Assembly: GCF_022602565.1 (NCBI RefSeq)
Contig: NZ_JALBCV010000001.1
Span: 62,001-126,000, forward strand
Direction of reading: 5' to 3'
Length of the DNA: 64,000 nucleotides
Source of the DNA: Rosenbergiella metrosideri
GTDB lineage: Bacteria > Pseudomonadota > Gammaproteobacteria > Enterobacterales > Enterobacteriaceae
Part shown: positions 9,291 to 20,361 of the stretch, piece after piece
Layout: every line of letters starts with the position of its first letter
Position numbering within the stretch: the stretch's first letter is position 1
Notes under the pieces: generated by a model
What the model saw: the letters and a program-made list of their open reading frames with translations, nothing else
Told to the model about the DNA's origin: nothing
Databases searched by the model: none
Position numbers and translations under genes: made by a program

Positions 9291-10367
9291 ATGTCTAGGC
9301 CGATAAAGGCAACTGTCAACACCACCGCATTGAGCCATAACCTCGGCAGGGTGAAAGCGCTCGCACCGGCATCAAAAGTATGGAGTGTGGTCAAAGCGAA
9401 TGCCTACGGCCATGGCCTTGCGCGCTGCTATCAAGCGTTCGCCTCGACGGACGGTTATGCATTGCTCAATTATGAAGAAGCTATTCTGCTACGAGAGGCT
9501 GGGGTGACTCAGCCGATCTTACTGTTAGAAGGTTTTTTCAAACCTGAGGATTTAGCGTTAATTGAAGCCTACCAGCTGACTACGGCGATACACAGTGATT
9601 GGCAACTGCAAGCGCTAGCCGACTATGCAGCGAAAAAGCCCATTGCGGTTTACGTAAAAATCAATAACGGTATGAACCGTTTAGGCTTTTCGCCTGATCG
9701 CATTTTGCCCCTATGGCAGACGTTGCAAACACTGCCTGCGGTGGGAGAAATCACGCTTATGTCACACTTTGCGCGAGCAGATGAAGGCCCCGCATTTATT
9801 CGTGAGCCCTTACAGCGTCTAAAGCAGGCAACGGGGATGCTTGAAGCACCACGATGCTACGCCAACTCAGCAGCGAGCCTCTGGCATCCCGAGACTCATC
9901 ATCAATGGATACGACCAGGGGTCGTCTTATATGGCGCATCACCGACGAGCTGCGCGGAGGATATTGCGCCATTCGATCTCCGCCCAGCGATGACATTAAG
10001 CAGTGAGATTATCGCGGTACAACAGGTTGCAGCGGGTGAGGGGGTTGGCTATGGACACCGTTACATGACGAGGACATCCCAGCGCATCGGAATCGTCGCA
10101 TGTGGCTATGCGGATGGCTATCCTCGGCATGCACCTTCCGGCACACCCGTCTGGGTCGCGGGGAAAATGTGCAAAACTGTCGGCACCGTCTCAATGGATA
10201 TGCTTATGGTCGATCTAACCGACTGTCCTGAGGCCGCGATTGGCAGTCCCGTCGAATTATGGGGCGCCCGACTGCCTGTTGATACTATCGCACAAGCAGC
10301 GGGCACGGTAGGTTATGAACTATTAACCGCGGTCACTCAGCGCGTCCCCTTTACGGTGATCACCTAA
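9291..10367 (+). CDS. dadX: Catabolic alanine racemase DadX
   Basis: PLP-dependent racemase turning L-alanine into D-alanine for DadA. The 358-residue product has the PLP-lysine motif VVKANAYGHG (residues about 30-39), the KINNGMNRLGF segment and the catalytic-tyrosine region GEGVGYGHRYMT, with the C-terminal CKTVGTVSMDMLMVDL. The start at 9291 follows GAGGAG at 9275-9280. DadX and the biosynthetic Alr are close paralogues; the name rests on the dadA linkage. Confidence 0.95.
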   Translation: MSRPIKATVNTTALSHNLGRVKALAPASKVWSVVKANAYGHGLARCYQAFASTDGYALLNYEEAILLREAGVTQPILLLEGFFKPEDLALIEAYQLTTAIHSDWQLQALADYAAKKPIAVYVKINNGMNRLGFSPDRILPLWQTLQTLPAVGEITLMSHFARADEGPAFIREPLQRLKQATGMLEAPRCYANSAASLWHPETHHQWIRPGVVLYGASPTSCAEDIAPFDLRPAMTLSSEIIAVQQVAAGEGVGYGHRYMTRTSQRIGIVACGYADGYPRHAPSGTPVWVAGKMCKTVGTVSMDMLMVDLTDCPEAAIGSPVELWGARLPVDTIAQAAGTVGYELLTAVTQRVPFTVIT

Positions 10368-10368
10368 C

Positions 10369-11571
10369 TCACTTCACTGAGGTGAGGGATCCTTTGATGT
10401 TTAAGCTGGTCAACCAAGCAATGGTGGCTAGCAGTCCACCTAATAGCATCATTATCGCCAGTGCAACATAGGGAGAGAGTGGGAGTAGCAATATGACTAA
10501 ACTTCCTCCTGCACCTCCGGCCATCTGAATAAAACCGAGCAACGCTGACGCGACGCCAGCATTCTGCTGAAAAGGCGCCAAGGCGTAACTTGTTGCGGGA
10601 CCCATAATAAATGCTAATCCTGCCACGGATATTGCCACTGGGATCATGTAGCTCAACCAGTGCGCAAGAATGGCTGGTGCCAGTAAGTAAGGCTCTAAAA
10701 AAAGGATAACGCCTGCCAAGGTCATCGATAACGTGCCGAGCAACAAACAGAATGGGCGACCACATTTGGGAATAATACGATTGGCCAGCGCGCTCACCGC
10801 CATTATCCATAATCCGTTGACACCAAAAATCACTGAAAAGCTAAAAGGAGATAAGGCGTCGTGCTCCATGAGTACCGTGGGCGCTAGAGATACGTAGGTC
10901 AAGACCATTCCTAACGCACTGGCAATTGAAAAGGTAAAAGCCAAAAATGCAGGTTGTTTGATAATCGACAGGTAAGTGCCGGCGGGAAAGATTGCACTAC
11001 GCTGGGTCGAGTGTGGACGCGTCTCGGGTAGCCACTTATAGACAACGATCATCAGCACGAGGCCATAAAGAAACAGAAAGCTAAATGGCGCACGCCATCC
11101 CCAATAATTCGCCAAGATTCCGCCGAGCAGTGGGGCCAGGGCGGGAACGATATTTAACGATCCATTAAGAAAACTGTAGGCTCGTGCCGCATCATCGCCC
11201 TCGAGTCGATCGCGTACGCCACTAAACGCCACCACCGCGGTACAACATACCGCCATACCTTGAATAATACGTGCGACAAGAAATATTGGCCAATTGATAG
11301 CGAGGGCTGCGAGGGCGCTACCTAATAAGTAGAGGCCTAGCCCGACTAAGGCGATAGGTTTTCTTCCATAATTATCGACCAAAGGGCCGGAAATTAATTG
11401 CCCAATTCCCATCACTAATAAAAACAATGGGATTGTTAATTGAATGTGACTGACCGGTGTCTGCAATCCTGACGCGATATAAGGTAGCGTCGGCAGAAAG
11501 AGATCGATGCCTAAGGGCGAAAGTAGAACTAAACATAATAATAAAGCAATAAAATAGCGTGGGGAAATCAT
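10369..11571 (-). CDS. MFS drug-resistance transporter, Bcr/CflA subfamily
   Basis: 400-residue inner-membrane protein with about 12 hydrophobic segments. It shows the DHA1 hallmark GIDLFLPTLPYIA in helix 1, motif A (GPLVDNYGRKPIALVGL, residues about 62-78) and motif C-like APLLGGILANYWGWRAPF. These fit Bcr/CflA-type proton-coupled exporters of drugs or small metabolites. Substrate cannot be read from sequence. It overlaps nhaP2 by one base (TAATG), so the two are probably co-transcribed. This gene is not at this locus in E. coli, which suggests lineage-specific gain or relocation. Confidence 0.85.
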   Translation of the reverse strand: MISPRYFIALLLCLVLLSPLGIDLFLPTLPYIASGLQTPVSHIQLTIPLFLLVMGIGQLISGPLVDNYGRKPIALVGLGLYLLGSALAALAINWPIFLVARIIQGMAVCCTAVVAFSGVRDRLEGDDAARAYSFLNGSLNIVPALAPLLGGILANYWGWRAPFSFLFLYGLVLMIVVYKWLPETRPHSTQRSAIFPAGTYLSIIKQPAFLAFTFSIASALGMVLTYVSLAPTVLMEHDALSPFSFSVIFGVNGLWIMAVSALANRIIPKCGRPFCLLLGTLSMTLAGVILFLEPYLLAPAILAHWLSYMIPVAISVAGLAFIMGPATSYALAPFQQNAGVASALLGFIQMAGGAGGSLVILLLPLSPYVALAIMMLLGGLLATIAWLTSLNIKGSLTSVK

Positions 11572-13298
11572 TACTCTTCTTCTTCTAATATACGTAAACC
11601 GACACGCGATATCGTGTCATCATCTTTTTCTGCAACAGTCAATTCAAGCTCCAACCACTGCAAGGCATCACCCACCACCGGATTACGGCCCAATTTCTCA
11701 ATCATCAACTGCGATAAACTTTTTCCAACGGAGTCATCACGGGTTAATGTTAATCCATACACCGACGCAACTTGTTCTAATGAGGCTTGACCGTCCAGAA
11801 TAAAATCACCGAAGAAACGTTGGTCCAGATCGACTGGCGGCGTTTGACTGAACATGTTGCCGAGGGCGGATAAATCACGTTCGCGTCCAATAACACAGAG
11901 AATATCATTTTCTCGCAGGCGGGTAGAGCCGCGAGGGTGCATCAGGACATTATCTCTGAATAAAGCCGTGATCCGAGTATGTTCTGGCATTTTTAGCTCA
12001 CGCAATGGGGCATTGATACACCAATTTTCGGAGCCTAATTGATAGACATACTGCTCCCACGGGCTGTCAGGATGGATATCTAGACTATTACGTTGGAAGG
12101 GGTATACCGTGCGCGGCACAATCACTTTTGCAAGCTTTGCCGCGAAAGCGAGGGTACTACCTTGAAGCAGCAGGGAAACCATCACCACAAAAAAGGCGAT
12201 ATTGAAATAGAGTGAGGCATTATCAAGACCCGCCATCATCGGGAATACCGCGAGAATAATGGGGACGGCTCCTCGTAACCCCACCCAGCTAACAAAGCAC
12301 CGTTCACGTAAACTAAAAGTCTTGAAAGGCAGTAAGCCGGCAAATACAGAAAGTGGTCGGGCTATAAAAATCAGCCATAGCGAGAGTAATAGGGCTGGCA
12401 ACGCGATTTTCCACAGATCGCTCGGTACGACCAACAGGCCCAAAACAATAAACATGCCAATCTGACTAAGCCATGCTAAACCATCAAAAATTTGGGTGAT
12501 CCCTGTGCGGTTACGAATACCGTTATTACCTAGCCAGCAACCCGTTAGGTAGACGGCAAGAATGCCACTTCCCCCGAGCAAAGTTGTTAAGGCGAAAACC
12601 AGTATACCGCCGCTGACCGCAAGCAGTGGATAAAGTCCTGCAGGCAGCGATATCTGGTTAATCAGCCGCTGTAACGTGAATCCGCCAAGCAGGCCGATAA
12701 GAATGCCTAAGCCAAACTCGCGTACTAATTGGATAATAAAGTTAGCGTCAATACCGTGATGGTGTTGCTGAATCATCTCAATTAACGTCACGGTTAAGAA
12801 TACCGCCATCGGGTCGTTACTGCCTGATTCGATCTCGAGGGTTGAGCTAACCCGTTGGTTTAATCCTTTATCGCCGATCAAGGAAAACACTGCTGCGGCA
12901 TCGGTCGAACCAATAATGGAGCCGATTAAGAAACCCTGCATGAGGTCAAGGTGAAACAGGTATGCAGCAAATGCACCGGTTAACCCAGCGGTGATTAGCA
13001 CACCGACTGTCGCTAAAGATAATGAAGGCCAAATGGCGATACGAATGGAACCGATACTGGTACGCATACCGCCATCAAGCAAAATGACCGCTAAGGCGAG
13101 ATTTGAGACCAGATAGGCGACCGGATAGTTATTGAAGACTATTCCACCGATACCTTGTTCGCCTGCGAGCATCCCCAGTGCCAAGAAGATGACGAGAATA
13201 GGGATACCTAACTTCGACGAAAAAGAGCTCAGTAAAATACTGGCGGTGACGAGTACCGAGCCGATAATAAATAAACTATTGATTGTACTTGAATCCAT
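11571..13298 (-). CDS. nhaP2: K+/H+ antiporter NhaP2 (CvrA)
   Basis: CPA1-family cation/proton antiporter of the inner membrane. The 575-residue product has about 12 membrane helices up to residue about 385 with the conserved [12 protein letters not shown] and [13 protein letters not shown] acidic motifs. A cytoplasmic RCK_C/TrkA-C regulatory domain follows (about 405-490), then a C-terminal extension. E. coli CvrA is 578 residues. It follows dadX in E. coli too; here an extra exporter gene sits between them. Confidence 0.94.
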   Translation of the reverse strand: MDSSTINSLFIIGSVLVTASILLSSFSSKLGIPILVIFLALGMLAGEQGIGGIVFNNYPVAYLVSNLALAVILLDGGMRTSIGSIRIAIWPSLSLATVGVLITAGLTGAFAAYLFHLDLMQGFLIGSIIGSTDAAAVFSLIGDKGLNQRVSSTLEIESGSNDPMAVFLTVTLIEMIQQHHHGIDANFIIQLVREFGLGILIGLLGGFTLQRLINQISLPAGLYPLLAVSGGILVFALTTLLGGSGILAVYLTGCWLGNNGIRNRTGITQIFDGLAWLSQIGMFIVLGLLVVPSDLWKIALPALLLSLWLIFIARPLSVFAGLLPFKTFSLRERCFVSWVGLRGAVPIILAVFPMMAGLDNASLYFNIAFFVVMVSLLLQGSTLAFAAKLAKVIVPRTVYPFQRNSLDIHPDSPWEQYVYQLGSENWCINAPLRELKMPEHTRITALFRDNVLMHPRGSTRLRENDILCVIGRERDLSALGNMFSQTPPVDLDQRFFGDFILDGQASLEQVASVYGLTLTRDDSVGKSLSQLMIEKLGRNPVVGDALQWLELELTVAEKDDDTISRVGLRILEEEE

Positions 13299-13546
13299 AT
13301 TGGCTCATTCCTAACACCCGCTGAAGTGATGAGAGTATTACATATTTTGCGCCGTCTGTGTGGCCGTAATGCGTGTCGGTGAGAATAAGAATAACCTTAT
13401 TTAATAGGACTTATTCGTAACTTCAGAATAAAAAGCTAGTTTTACTGTTAATAAGCCTTTTATTATCAAATTTAGACAAAAATAACTCGCTAAAATCATC
13501 TTTCTTGCGCGTTATTTTAGGAAGTAAGTCAACTCAGGGTGTGTAC

Positions 13547-14299
13547 ATGTTAAAAAAAGAGTTTTTTTTAGCCGCCTCATTGGTCGGCACCAGTGTTTTA
13601 TTTTCACAAAATCTATTAGCTAGCCCCCTTTCAGTGGGGGTCGCTGCATTATGGTCTGAATCGCCCTACCACAATACTAAAGATCGTACTGTCCCATTCC
13701 CGTTAATCAATTATCAAGATCAGAATGTTTTCTTTCATGGGTTAGAGGCAGGGTACTATCTTTACCATGGCGAAGCCGATCAGTTCTCAATCATTGCCAA
13801 TACCACCGGACAATATTTCAACCCACACCGCGCTCACCATAGCGCGATGCGTGGCCTCGATAAGCGTCATTTAACCATGATGATGGGTGGGGAGTGGACG
13901 CATGTTGCCACTTGGGGTGTTGTCAAAACCGCGTTGACCGGTGATGTGCTCAACGAAAGTAATGGCTTGGTATGGGACACTAACTATCATTACCCGTTAC
14001 AATTTGGCGCGCTTTCTCTGATCCCCGGTGCGGGCGTAACATGGCAGAGTGCCAACCAAACTGATTATTACTATGGCGTCTCTGGTAAGGAGTCTCGTCG
14101 TACAGGGATTGATCGTTACAAGGCTGACGATAGCTGGTCTCCTTATGTGGATATCAGTGCGACTTACCAGTTGACGCGTGATTGGACGGTCGTGGCAGGT
14201 GCTCGTTATACTCATTTCGACAATGAAATTAAGCATAGCTCAATGGTCGACAAGTCAGGGCAAACTACCGTTTGGACTGGGGTTAATTACCAATTCTAA
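13547..14299 (+). CDS. mipA: MipA/OmpV family outer-membrane protein
   Basis: 250-residue outer-membrane beta-barrel of the MipA/OmpV family. In E. coli MipA scaffolds MltA and PBP1B. The start at 13547 gives a signal peptide (MLKKEFFLAASLVG, cleaved near LLASP) after an AGGGTG-like ribosome site. The C-terminal strand ends in WTGVNYQF, with the terminal Phe expected for BamA-dependent barrels. Its place before yeaD-gapA matches E. coli mipA (yeaF); yeaE is missing between them. Confidence 0.88.
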   Translation: MLKKEFFLAASLVGTSVLFSQNLLASPLSVGVAALWSESPYHNTKDRTVPFPLINYQDQNVFFHGLEAGYYLYHGEADQFSIIANTTGQYFNPHRAHHSAMRGLDKRHLTMMMGGEWTHVATWGVVKTALTGDVLNESNGLVWDTNYHYPLQFGALSLIPGAGVTWQSANQTDYYYGVSGKESRRTGIDRYKADDSWSPYVDISATYQLTRDWTVVAGARYTHFDNEIKHSSMVDKSGQTTVWTGVNYQF

Positions 14300-14306
14300 C
14301 CTGTAC

Positions 14307-14330
14307 TCTCCCAAAGGGTACTTTGGGAGA
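14307..14330. terminator. Hairpin between convergent mipA and yeaD
   Basis: Perfect 10-bp stem (tctcccaaag / ctttgggaga) with loop GGTA, located 8 bp after the mipA stop and 7 bp before the yeaD stop. There is no T-run on either strand, so the terminator role is inferred from position. Confidence 0.55.
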
Positions 14331-14336
14331 ACGTCA

Positions 14337-15212
14337 TCAAAACAGTAGCGGCGTGATCGTTACCGTTAATTCTGCTGGAGAGGTAGGCGTCGTGATCAAA
14401 GGCTGTCCTATCCTTGCTGTTTCTACACAGACCATCGTTTTATAGCCTTCATCGCTCATATCGCCCATCGATTGGGATAGGCTCTCGCCTGGGTTCCATG
14501 TGACAACGTCACTGTGACCTTGGTGTCGAATATTTATCAGGCGTTTTAGCTGTGGATCCTGCAGAATTGATTCGGCCGTCGGATGGGTGAAGATACGATC
14601 GACTTCGCCATGGTAAGTCTGCTCATTCTGTTGAACACCTAACGCATTATCTTTTACTTTATCGATGTAGCTGTTGCCTAGGCCACTCACTTTCACCTCC
14701 TCACAGTTACCGACTTGGAAATAGCTGTGTAGGGCGGCAGTCGATTTGAAATCCCCTTCAACTTTCACGCTAAGCTGACAAGATTCGGCGCTTAACTCAG
14801 CGTGTAAAGTCAGACTAAATTCATGGGGCCACATCGCGCGTGTTTCAGCGGAGTCGCGTAAACTCATCGTCACGTTTACCTGCTGAGCAAACTCTTCGCA
14901 GTGATCTAGCTGCCATAGAGAAGTGCGAGCAAAACCGTGGGAGGGTTTACCAGCGGGGCCAAACCATGGCCAGCAAATAGGCACACCGCCACGAATAGCC
15001 TTTCCTTGCGTGAAAGCCGTGCGATCGCTCAGCCAAATAACGGCAGGTTGGTTCAGTGGCTGCCAAGCGATTAATTGGCCACCTTGCAGCGAAAAAGCGG
15101 CATGGAATTCGGGATGATCAATAATAAGTAGCGTTAACTCACCTTGTTGACGAAGTGAGCAGAAGGGGGAAAGTTGCTCGGCGATAGGGAGTGTAAAAAG
15201 GGATGACTGCAT
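14337..15212 (-). CDS. yeaD: D-hexose-6-phosphate mutarotase YeaD
   Basis: Aldose-1-epimerase-fold enzyme that interconverts anomers of glucose-6-phosphate. The 291-residue product has the conserved AIRGGVPICWPWFGP (residues about 70-84) and SHGFAR motifs, the catalytic-base region and a C-terminal GYKTMVCVETA. The ATG at 15212 is chosen because any longer frame would run through the gapA terminator. It lies 57 bp downstream of gapA on the same strand, as in E. coli. Confidence 0.93.
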   Translation of the reverse strand: MQSSLFTLPIAEQLSPFCSLRQQGELTLLIIDHPEFHAAFSLQGGQLIAWQPLNQPAVIWLSDRTAFTQGKAIRGGVPICWPWFGPAGKPSHGFARTSLWQLDHCEEFAQQVNVTMSLRDSAETRAMWPHEFSLTLHAELSAESCQLSVKVEGDFKSTAALHSYFQVGNCEEVKVSGLGNSYIDKVKDNALGVQQNEQTYHGEVDRIFTHPTAESILQDPQLKRLINIRHQGHSDVVTWNPGESLSQSMGDMSDEGYKTMVCVETARIGQPLITTPTSPAELTVTITPLLF

Positions 15213-15221
15213 AATATTCTC

Positions 15222-15250
15222 CAAAAAAAAAGGGCGACCGAAGTCGCCCT
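15222..15250 (-). terminator. Rho-independent terminator of gapA
   Basis: On the minus strand: stem AGGGCGAC, loop TTCG, GTCGCCCT, then nine T (plus-strand A-run 15223-15231). It lies between the gapA stop and the yeaD start. Confidence 0.9.
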
Positions 15251-15269
15251 TATTCACAAGTGGAACGAT

Positions 15270-16280
<1,011 letters not shown>

Positions 16281-16489
16281 CTATTTGATAGTGAATAAAA
16301 GGTTGGCAGTAAAATTACAAAAACCGCTTCATACGTCAAGCTTAATCGTGTCAATTACTGTGTGAAATCAAATATGGCGCCTTTACAAAAAAGTCTCTAG
16401 TCTAGGGGTGCTCCTAATATTCGAAAAAAAAAACTAATTTGTTATGCATTTGTTATAATAGGGTCTTGGACTGTTTAGTGGAATGTATT

Positions 16490-16891
16490 ATGAGCAACGA
16501 GCCATCATCTTTGTCTTCTCTTAACGAAATGCAGCGCTATGTTACGCAAGAGCGGGGGACAGAACCCCCTTTTAGCGGTGCATTACTGCATAACCAGCAA
16601 GAAGGGTATTATCACTGTATTGTCTGTCACTCGCCCCTGTTTTATTCTGACATGAAATACGATTCCGGGTGCGGCTGGCCGAGTTTTTATCAACCTGTTT
16701 CGAATGATGCCATCCGTTACTTGGAGGATAATAGCCATAATATGCACCGTGTTGAAATTCGCTGTGGCCAATGCGACGCGCATCTAGGTCATGTCTTTCC
16801 AGATGGGCCTCAGCCGAGCGGTGAACGTTACTGTGTGAACTCCGCATCATTGAATTTTACCGATGCTACAGGCAGTCAAACTAAAGGATAA
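16490..16891 (+). CDS. msrB: Peptide-methionine (R)-S-oxide reductase MsrB
   Basis: Repairs methionine-R-sulfoxide in oxidised proteins using thioredoxin. The 133-residue product has two zinc CxxC pairs (CIVCHSPL and CGQCDAHLG), the GWPSFYQP motif, and the catalytic Cys in [13 protein letters not shown]. Start at MSNEPSSL (16490), which fits the family length. yeaC follows 7 bp downstream, as in E. coli. Confidence 0.96.
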   Translation: MSNEPSSLSSLNEMQRYVTQERGTEPPFSGALLHNQQEGYYHCIVCHSPLFYSDMKYDSGCGWPSFYQPVSNDAIRYLEDNSHNMHRVEIRCGQCDAHLGHVFPDGPQPSGERYCVNSASLNFTDATGSQTKG

Positions 16892-16898
16892 GATCAAG

Positions 16899-17180
16899 AT
16901 GAGTGCTGATTTACAGCGTGTCCTAGCAGAGATGACACCAGAGGTGTATAAACGTTTGGTGACCGCTACCGAGACAGGAAAATGGCCAGATGGCGTGGCA
17001 CTCACACCAAGTCAAAAAGAGCACACTTTACAGCTTGTTCTGCTGTGGCAAGCTCGCCATAACGATAATCCCCAGCATATGTCAGTGGCTAAAGGCGGAG
17101 AGATGGTGATGAAAAGTAAACGGCAACTTAAAGAAGATTTCGGTATTACAGACGATATCACCCGAATTAATCTCGATTAA
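16899..17180 (+). CDS. yeaC: YeaC family protein (DUF1315)
   Basis: 93-residue cytoplasmic protein of the YeaC/DUF1315 family with the conserved PEVYKRLVTATETGKWPDG segment and a KRQLKEDFGITDDI tail. Function unknown. It is co-directional with msrB and only 7 bp away. Start at MSADLQRVL (16899), since longer starts overlap msrB. Confidence 0.9.
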   Translation: MSADLQRVLAEMTPEVYKRLVTATETGKWPDGVALTPSQKEHTLQLVLLWQARHNDNPQHMSVAKGGEMVMKSKRQLKEDFGITDDITRINLD

Positions 17181-17210
17181 AAAATCAGGGTGCTCCGGGG
17201 CACCCTGATT
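17177..17210 (-). terminator. Terminator of ansA (overlaps the yeaC end)
   Basis: Perfect 11-bp stem AATCAGGGTGC / GCACCCTGATT with a six-base loop. On the minus strand it is followed by TTTTTTAA, so it suits ansA; from the + side (yeaC) there is no T-run. Confidence 0.82.
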
Positions 17211-17216
17211 CTGCTG

Positions 17217-18227
17217 TTACTCGCTCAGCTCACCGCGCAGATTACGCTGCATTAATACTCGTATTTCTTCCGCAGGCAACTGTTGAGAAAGCAAATAGTG
17301 CAACTTGGTCAAGGCGGCTTCAACCGTTAAATCACTCCCGCTGACGACGCCGGCTTGTTCTAATGCGTTGCCCGTCGCGTACCCTCCCATATTCACTTTC
17401 CCCGACATACATTGGGTTAAATTTACCACTACGATCCCCCGTTCGTAGGCCTCGGCTAATACCGCAACAAAGGCGGCAGATTGCGGTGCATTACCCACAC
17501 CATAGGAGCGAAGAATCAACGCTCTCACCGGTTGGCGTAAGAAGTTACTGACAACATCCGGTGAGATCCCTGGATAGATGGTGACAACACCGATCGGTTG
17601 AGGGGTGATGGGGTGAACAATCAGCTCGCCTTGCTTAACGGGGGCTGGGGGCGTGTTAAGTTTTTTGATGTGAATACCCGCCTCGAGCAGGGGCGGTAGA
17701 TTTGGCGAGGCAAAGGCGTTAAAGCCATCCGCGTGGGCTTTGGTGGTTCGATTACCCCGAAATAGGGTGTTATTAAAAAAGAGTCCTACCTCATTGATTG
17801 GGTAGTTTGCCGCGACGTATAACGCATTTAATAAGTTTTGTTGTCCGTCAGAGCGTAATTCAGCCAGAGGAATTTGTGACCCTGTCACAATTACCGGTTT
17901 ACTCAGGTTCTCAAGCATAAAAGAGAGCGCCGACGCCGTAAAGGCCATGGTGTCCGTGCCATGAAGAATCACAAAACCATCGTACTCATCGTAATGCTCA
18001 CGAATATCTTCAGCAATGACTTGCCAATCTGCCGGCGTCATATCGGAAGAGTCCATTAAGGGCGTATATTCATGAATAGTGAAAGCAGGCATTTCATGAC
18101 GATGGAACTCAGGCATTAATTCCAATTGCTGTTGTAAATGTCCAGAGACCGGAATATAACCGTGGGTAGAACGCTGCATACCAATCGTTCCGCCTGTATA
18201 GGCAACATAAATATTTTTTTTCTGCAT
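17217..18227 (-). CDS. ansA: Cytoplasmic L-asparaginase I
   Basis: Hydrolyses L-asparagine to aspartate and ammonia in the cytoplasm. The 336-residue product has the two nucleophile motifs: YTGGTIGM (residues 9-16, catalytic Thr) and LHGTDTMAFTASAL, with the KAHADGFNAFASPN segment. No signal peptide is present, which separates it from periplasmic AnsB. The ATG at 18227 (MQKKNIYVAY) matches E. coli AnsA; a GTG three codons upstream is possible. Confidence 0.96.
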   Translation of the reverse strand: MQKKNIYVAYTGGTIGMQRSTHGYIPVSGHLQQQLELMPEFHRHEMPAFTIHEYTPLMDSSDMTPADWQVIAEDIREHYDEYDGFVILHGTDTMAFTASALSFMLENLSKPVIVTGSQIPLAELRSDGQQNLLNALYVAANYPINEVGLFFNNTLFRGNRTTKAHADGFNAFASPNLPPLLEAGIHIKKLNTPPAPVKQGELIVHPITPQPIGVVTIYPGISPDVVSNFLRQPVRALILRSYGVGNAPQSAAFVAVLAEAYERGIVVVNLTQCMSGKVNMGGYATGNALEQAGVVSGSDLTVEAALTKLHYLLSQQLPAEEIRVLMQRNLRGELSE

Positions 18228-18297
18228 AACGGACACCGAGTAGCGGGATAAAGTAAAAAATAATGCTGGAGTATAGAAACTTCATCGGAAGAAATAC

Positions 18298-18317
18298 AGC
18301 CCGACGACTGCCGGGCT
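18298..18317 (-). terminator. Hairpin after sppA
   Basis: Stem AGCCCG / CGGGCT with an eight-base loop, 7 bp downstream of the sppA stop in its direction of transcription, followed by GTATTTCTT. Weak T-tract. Confidence 0.5.
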
Positions 18318-18324
18318 ACGAAGG

Positions 18325-20193
18325 CTAATTTATTACACCGCAGTTAACACACCAAGCATAACGATTTTGTGGGTCACCTTGCTGGTTAAAAAGCCCAGGT
18401 TGTTGTTGAGCTTTCGTCATCACTTCTGATAACGGGGCAGGCAACCAAGCTTTAACCTGGTCAGGAAGTTGCGCTGACACCGAGGCTTGCATCTGCGAAA
18501 ATAGGGTATCCACCCAAGAAGGATCCTGCTGCACCCACTTCAGCGAGGCTTTTTGCAGATGCGCTAAGGATTGTGCCTTATTCACCGCATCATCAAAGTC
18601 ACCTAAGGCGTCGACCAGACCGTTTTGTTTGGCGTCTTCACCGGTCCACACATGTCCTTGGCCGATGTCATTGATCTGCTCTGGCGTTTTATGACGCGAT
18701 TCGGCAACCAAGTTGATGAAGTTACGATAACCATTCTCGATGGTGAGTTGCATCATTTGCGTCACTTGATCAGGTAAAGCCTTCGTCATCGAAATATCGG
18801 CTAGAGGCGAGGTTGATACACCATCGGTATGGACCCCTACAGAGCCTAAGGTGTTTTCAACGGTGTTGATGACGCCAAAGATACCGATAGAGCCAGTCAG
18901 TGTTGTCGGGCTGGCGATAATATAGTTGGCAGGCGTTGAAATCCAATAGCCACCCGACGCCGCAAGGCCGCCCATCGAGACCACGATAGGTTTTCCGGCT
19001 TTTTTCGCCGCCACTAGCTCTTCGCGAATTTGTTCGGATGCTGTGACGCTACCACCCGGGCTGTTTACACGTAGAATAATGGCTTTAATCGCTGGGTCGA
19101 GGCGGGCTTCTCGGATCTGCTGTGCAGTGGTTTCACCGCCGACGTTCCCCTCGCTCGCAGGCCCATCCATGATCGCGCCATTCGCGACAATTACCGCAAC
19201 ATTAGGTTTATCGTTATTCGCTTTGGCAGGAGCTGAATAATCATAAATACTCACTTGTTTGAAGGACTTTTGCTCAGAATCCCGACCAAATGTTTTAGTT
19301 AATTCTTGCTCTACCTCAGCACGGCTTTTTAACCCATCGACTAAGTGTGTTGATAAAGCATACTGGGCCGTGTTGCCACCGTTCGCTTTTAATGCAGTAA
19401 TGATTGCGTCTGCCCCCGGGAAGAGTTGTTGTGGGGTGAGATGGCGGTTAGCTGATACAGTATTTAGATAGCCTTGCCATAGTTGCGTAATCCAACGTGT
19501 ATCCGCATCACGCGCAGCAGGAGACATATCATCACGTAGGAAAGGTTCGACTGCAGATTTATAAGTTCCCACCCGGAATACGTGTGAAGAGACCTTAAGC
19601 TTATCTAACAGTGCTTTAAAATAGAGATTGTTGGTCGCCATACCGTGAAGATCAACAGCACCCTGCGGCGAAAGATAGAGATGGTCAGCATAGCTCGCCA
19701 GATAGTATTGGGCTTGAGTGAAATTATCGCCATAAGCATAAATTGGCTTACCCGACGCGCTAAATTCCTTCAGTGCTTTACCGATATAGTTTAATGCCGG
19801 TTGATCGCCGCCCGCGAAGTTGTGCAGGTCGAGGACGATTCCCGTAATAGAAGGATCAGTTTTCGCTTGGCGAATACTCTCGACGAGTTCGAATAATGCA
19901 TTCTCTTGGCGAAGCTTGCTGTTAGTCCCTAAAAATTCTTGGCCTAGAAGTTTAGTGATTTTTTTATCTTGTGACGGCTGTTCCACTATTACGCCATCAA
20001 GGTTTAACACTAAGGCTTGCGTCGTGTTCACTGTACGGGTCGGTGTCGAGTCGTGAGAAAACAGTCCCCATAGTGCAATCCCGCATAAAATGAGGACGAG
20101 TAAGAAAAGGTTAAGGATACACTCTCTTACGAAATTGATAATACGCCATAGGCCACTCAAAACCCTGACTATAATTCGCCACGCAGTGCGCAT
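18325..20193 (-). CDS. sppA: Protease IV (signal peptide peptidase SppA)
   Basis: Inner-membrane, periplasm-facing S49 serine protease that degrades cleaved signal peptides. The 622-residue product has an N-terminal membrane anchor (about residues 20-45) and tandem S49 domains. The first contributes the catalytic Lys in FRVGTYKSAVEPF and the second the nucleophile Ser in GGLAASGGYWIST, as in E. coli SppA (618 residues). The SPGGSVTASEQIR motif is also present. Transcribed away from ydjA. Confidence 0.96.
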   Translation of the reverse strand: MRTAWRIIVRVLSGLWRIINFVRECILNLFLLVLILCGIALWGLFSHDSTPTRTVNTTQALVLNLDGVIVEQPSQDKKITKLLGQEFLGTNSKLRQENALFELVESIRQAKTDPSITGIVLDLHNFAGGDQPALNYIGKALKEFSASGKPIYAYGDNFTQAQYYLASYADHLYLSPQGAVDLHGMATNNLYFKALLDKLKVSSHVFRVGTYKSAVEPFLRDDMSPAARDADTRWITQLWQGYLNTVSANRHLTPQQLFPGADAIITALKANGGNTAQYALSTHLVDGLKSRAEVEQELTKTFGRDSEQKSFKQVSIYDYSAPAKANNDKPNVAVIVANGAIMDGPASEGNVGGETTAQQIREARLDPAIKAIILRVNSPGGSVTASEQIREELVAAKKAGKPIVVSMGGLAASGGYWISTPANYIIASPTTLTGSIGIFGVINTVENTLGSVGVHTDGVSTSPLADISMTKALPDQVTQMMQLTIENGYRNFINLVAESRHKTPEQINDIGQGHVWTGEDAKQNGLVDALGDFDDAVNKAQSLAHLQKASLKWVQQDPSWVDTLFSQMQASVSAQLPDQVKAWLPAPLSEVMTKAQQQPGLFNQQGDPQNRYAWCVNCGVIN

Positions 20194-20361
20194 AAATTCT
20201 CCATTTATTAATAAAATCTGATACTTAGATGGTCCAAAGAAAAACTTATCGTCTATCCTAATTAGACCCGAGTGAAAAGTCAGCAGTTAATCATCAAATA
20301 CTGTTACAAAGCCTACCGATATGTCAGACTTCAACAAACCACCACCGTTAAGGGGAATAGC

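Noticed and set aside
10009-10810. Several 60-150-codon minus-strand ORFs over dadX and the exporter
   Set aside because: Out-of-frame shadows of genes with clear conserved motifs.
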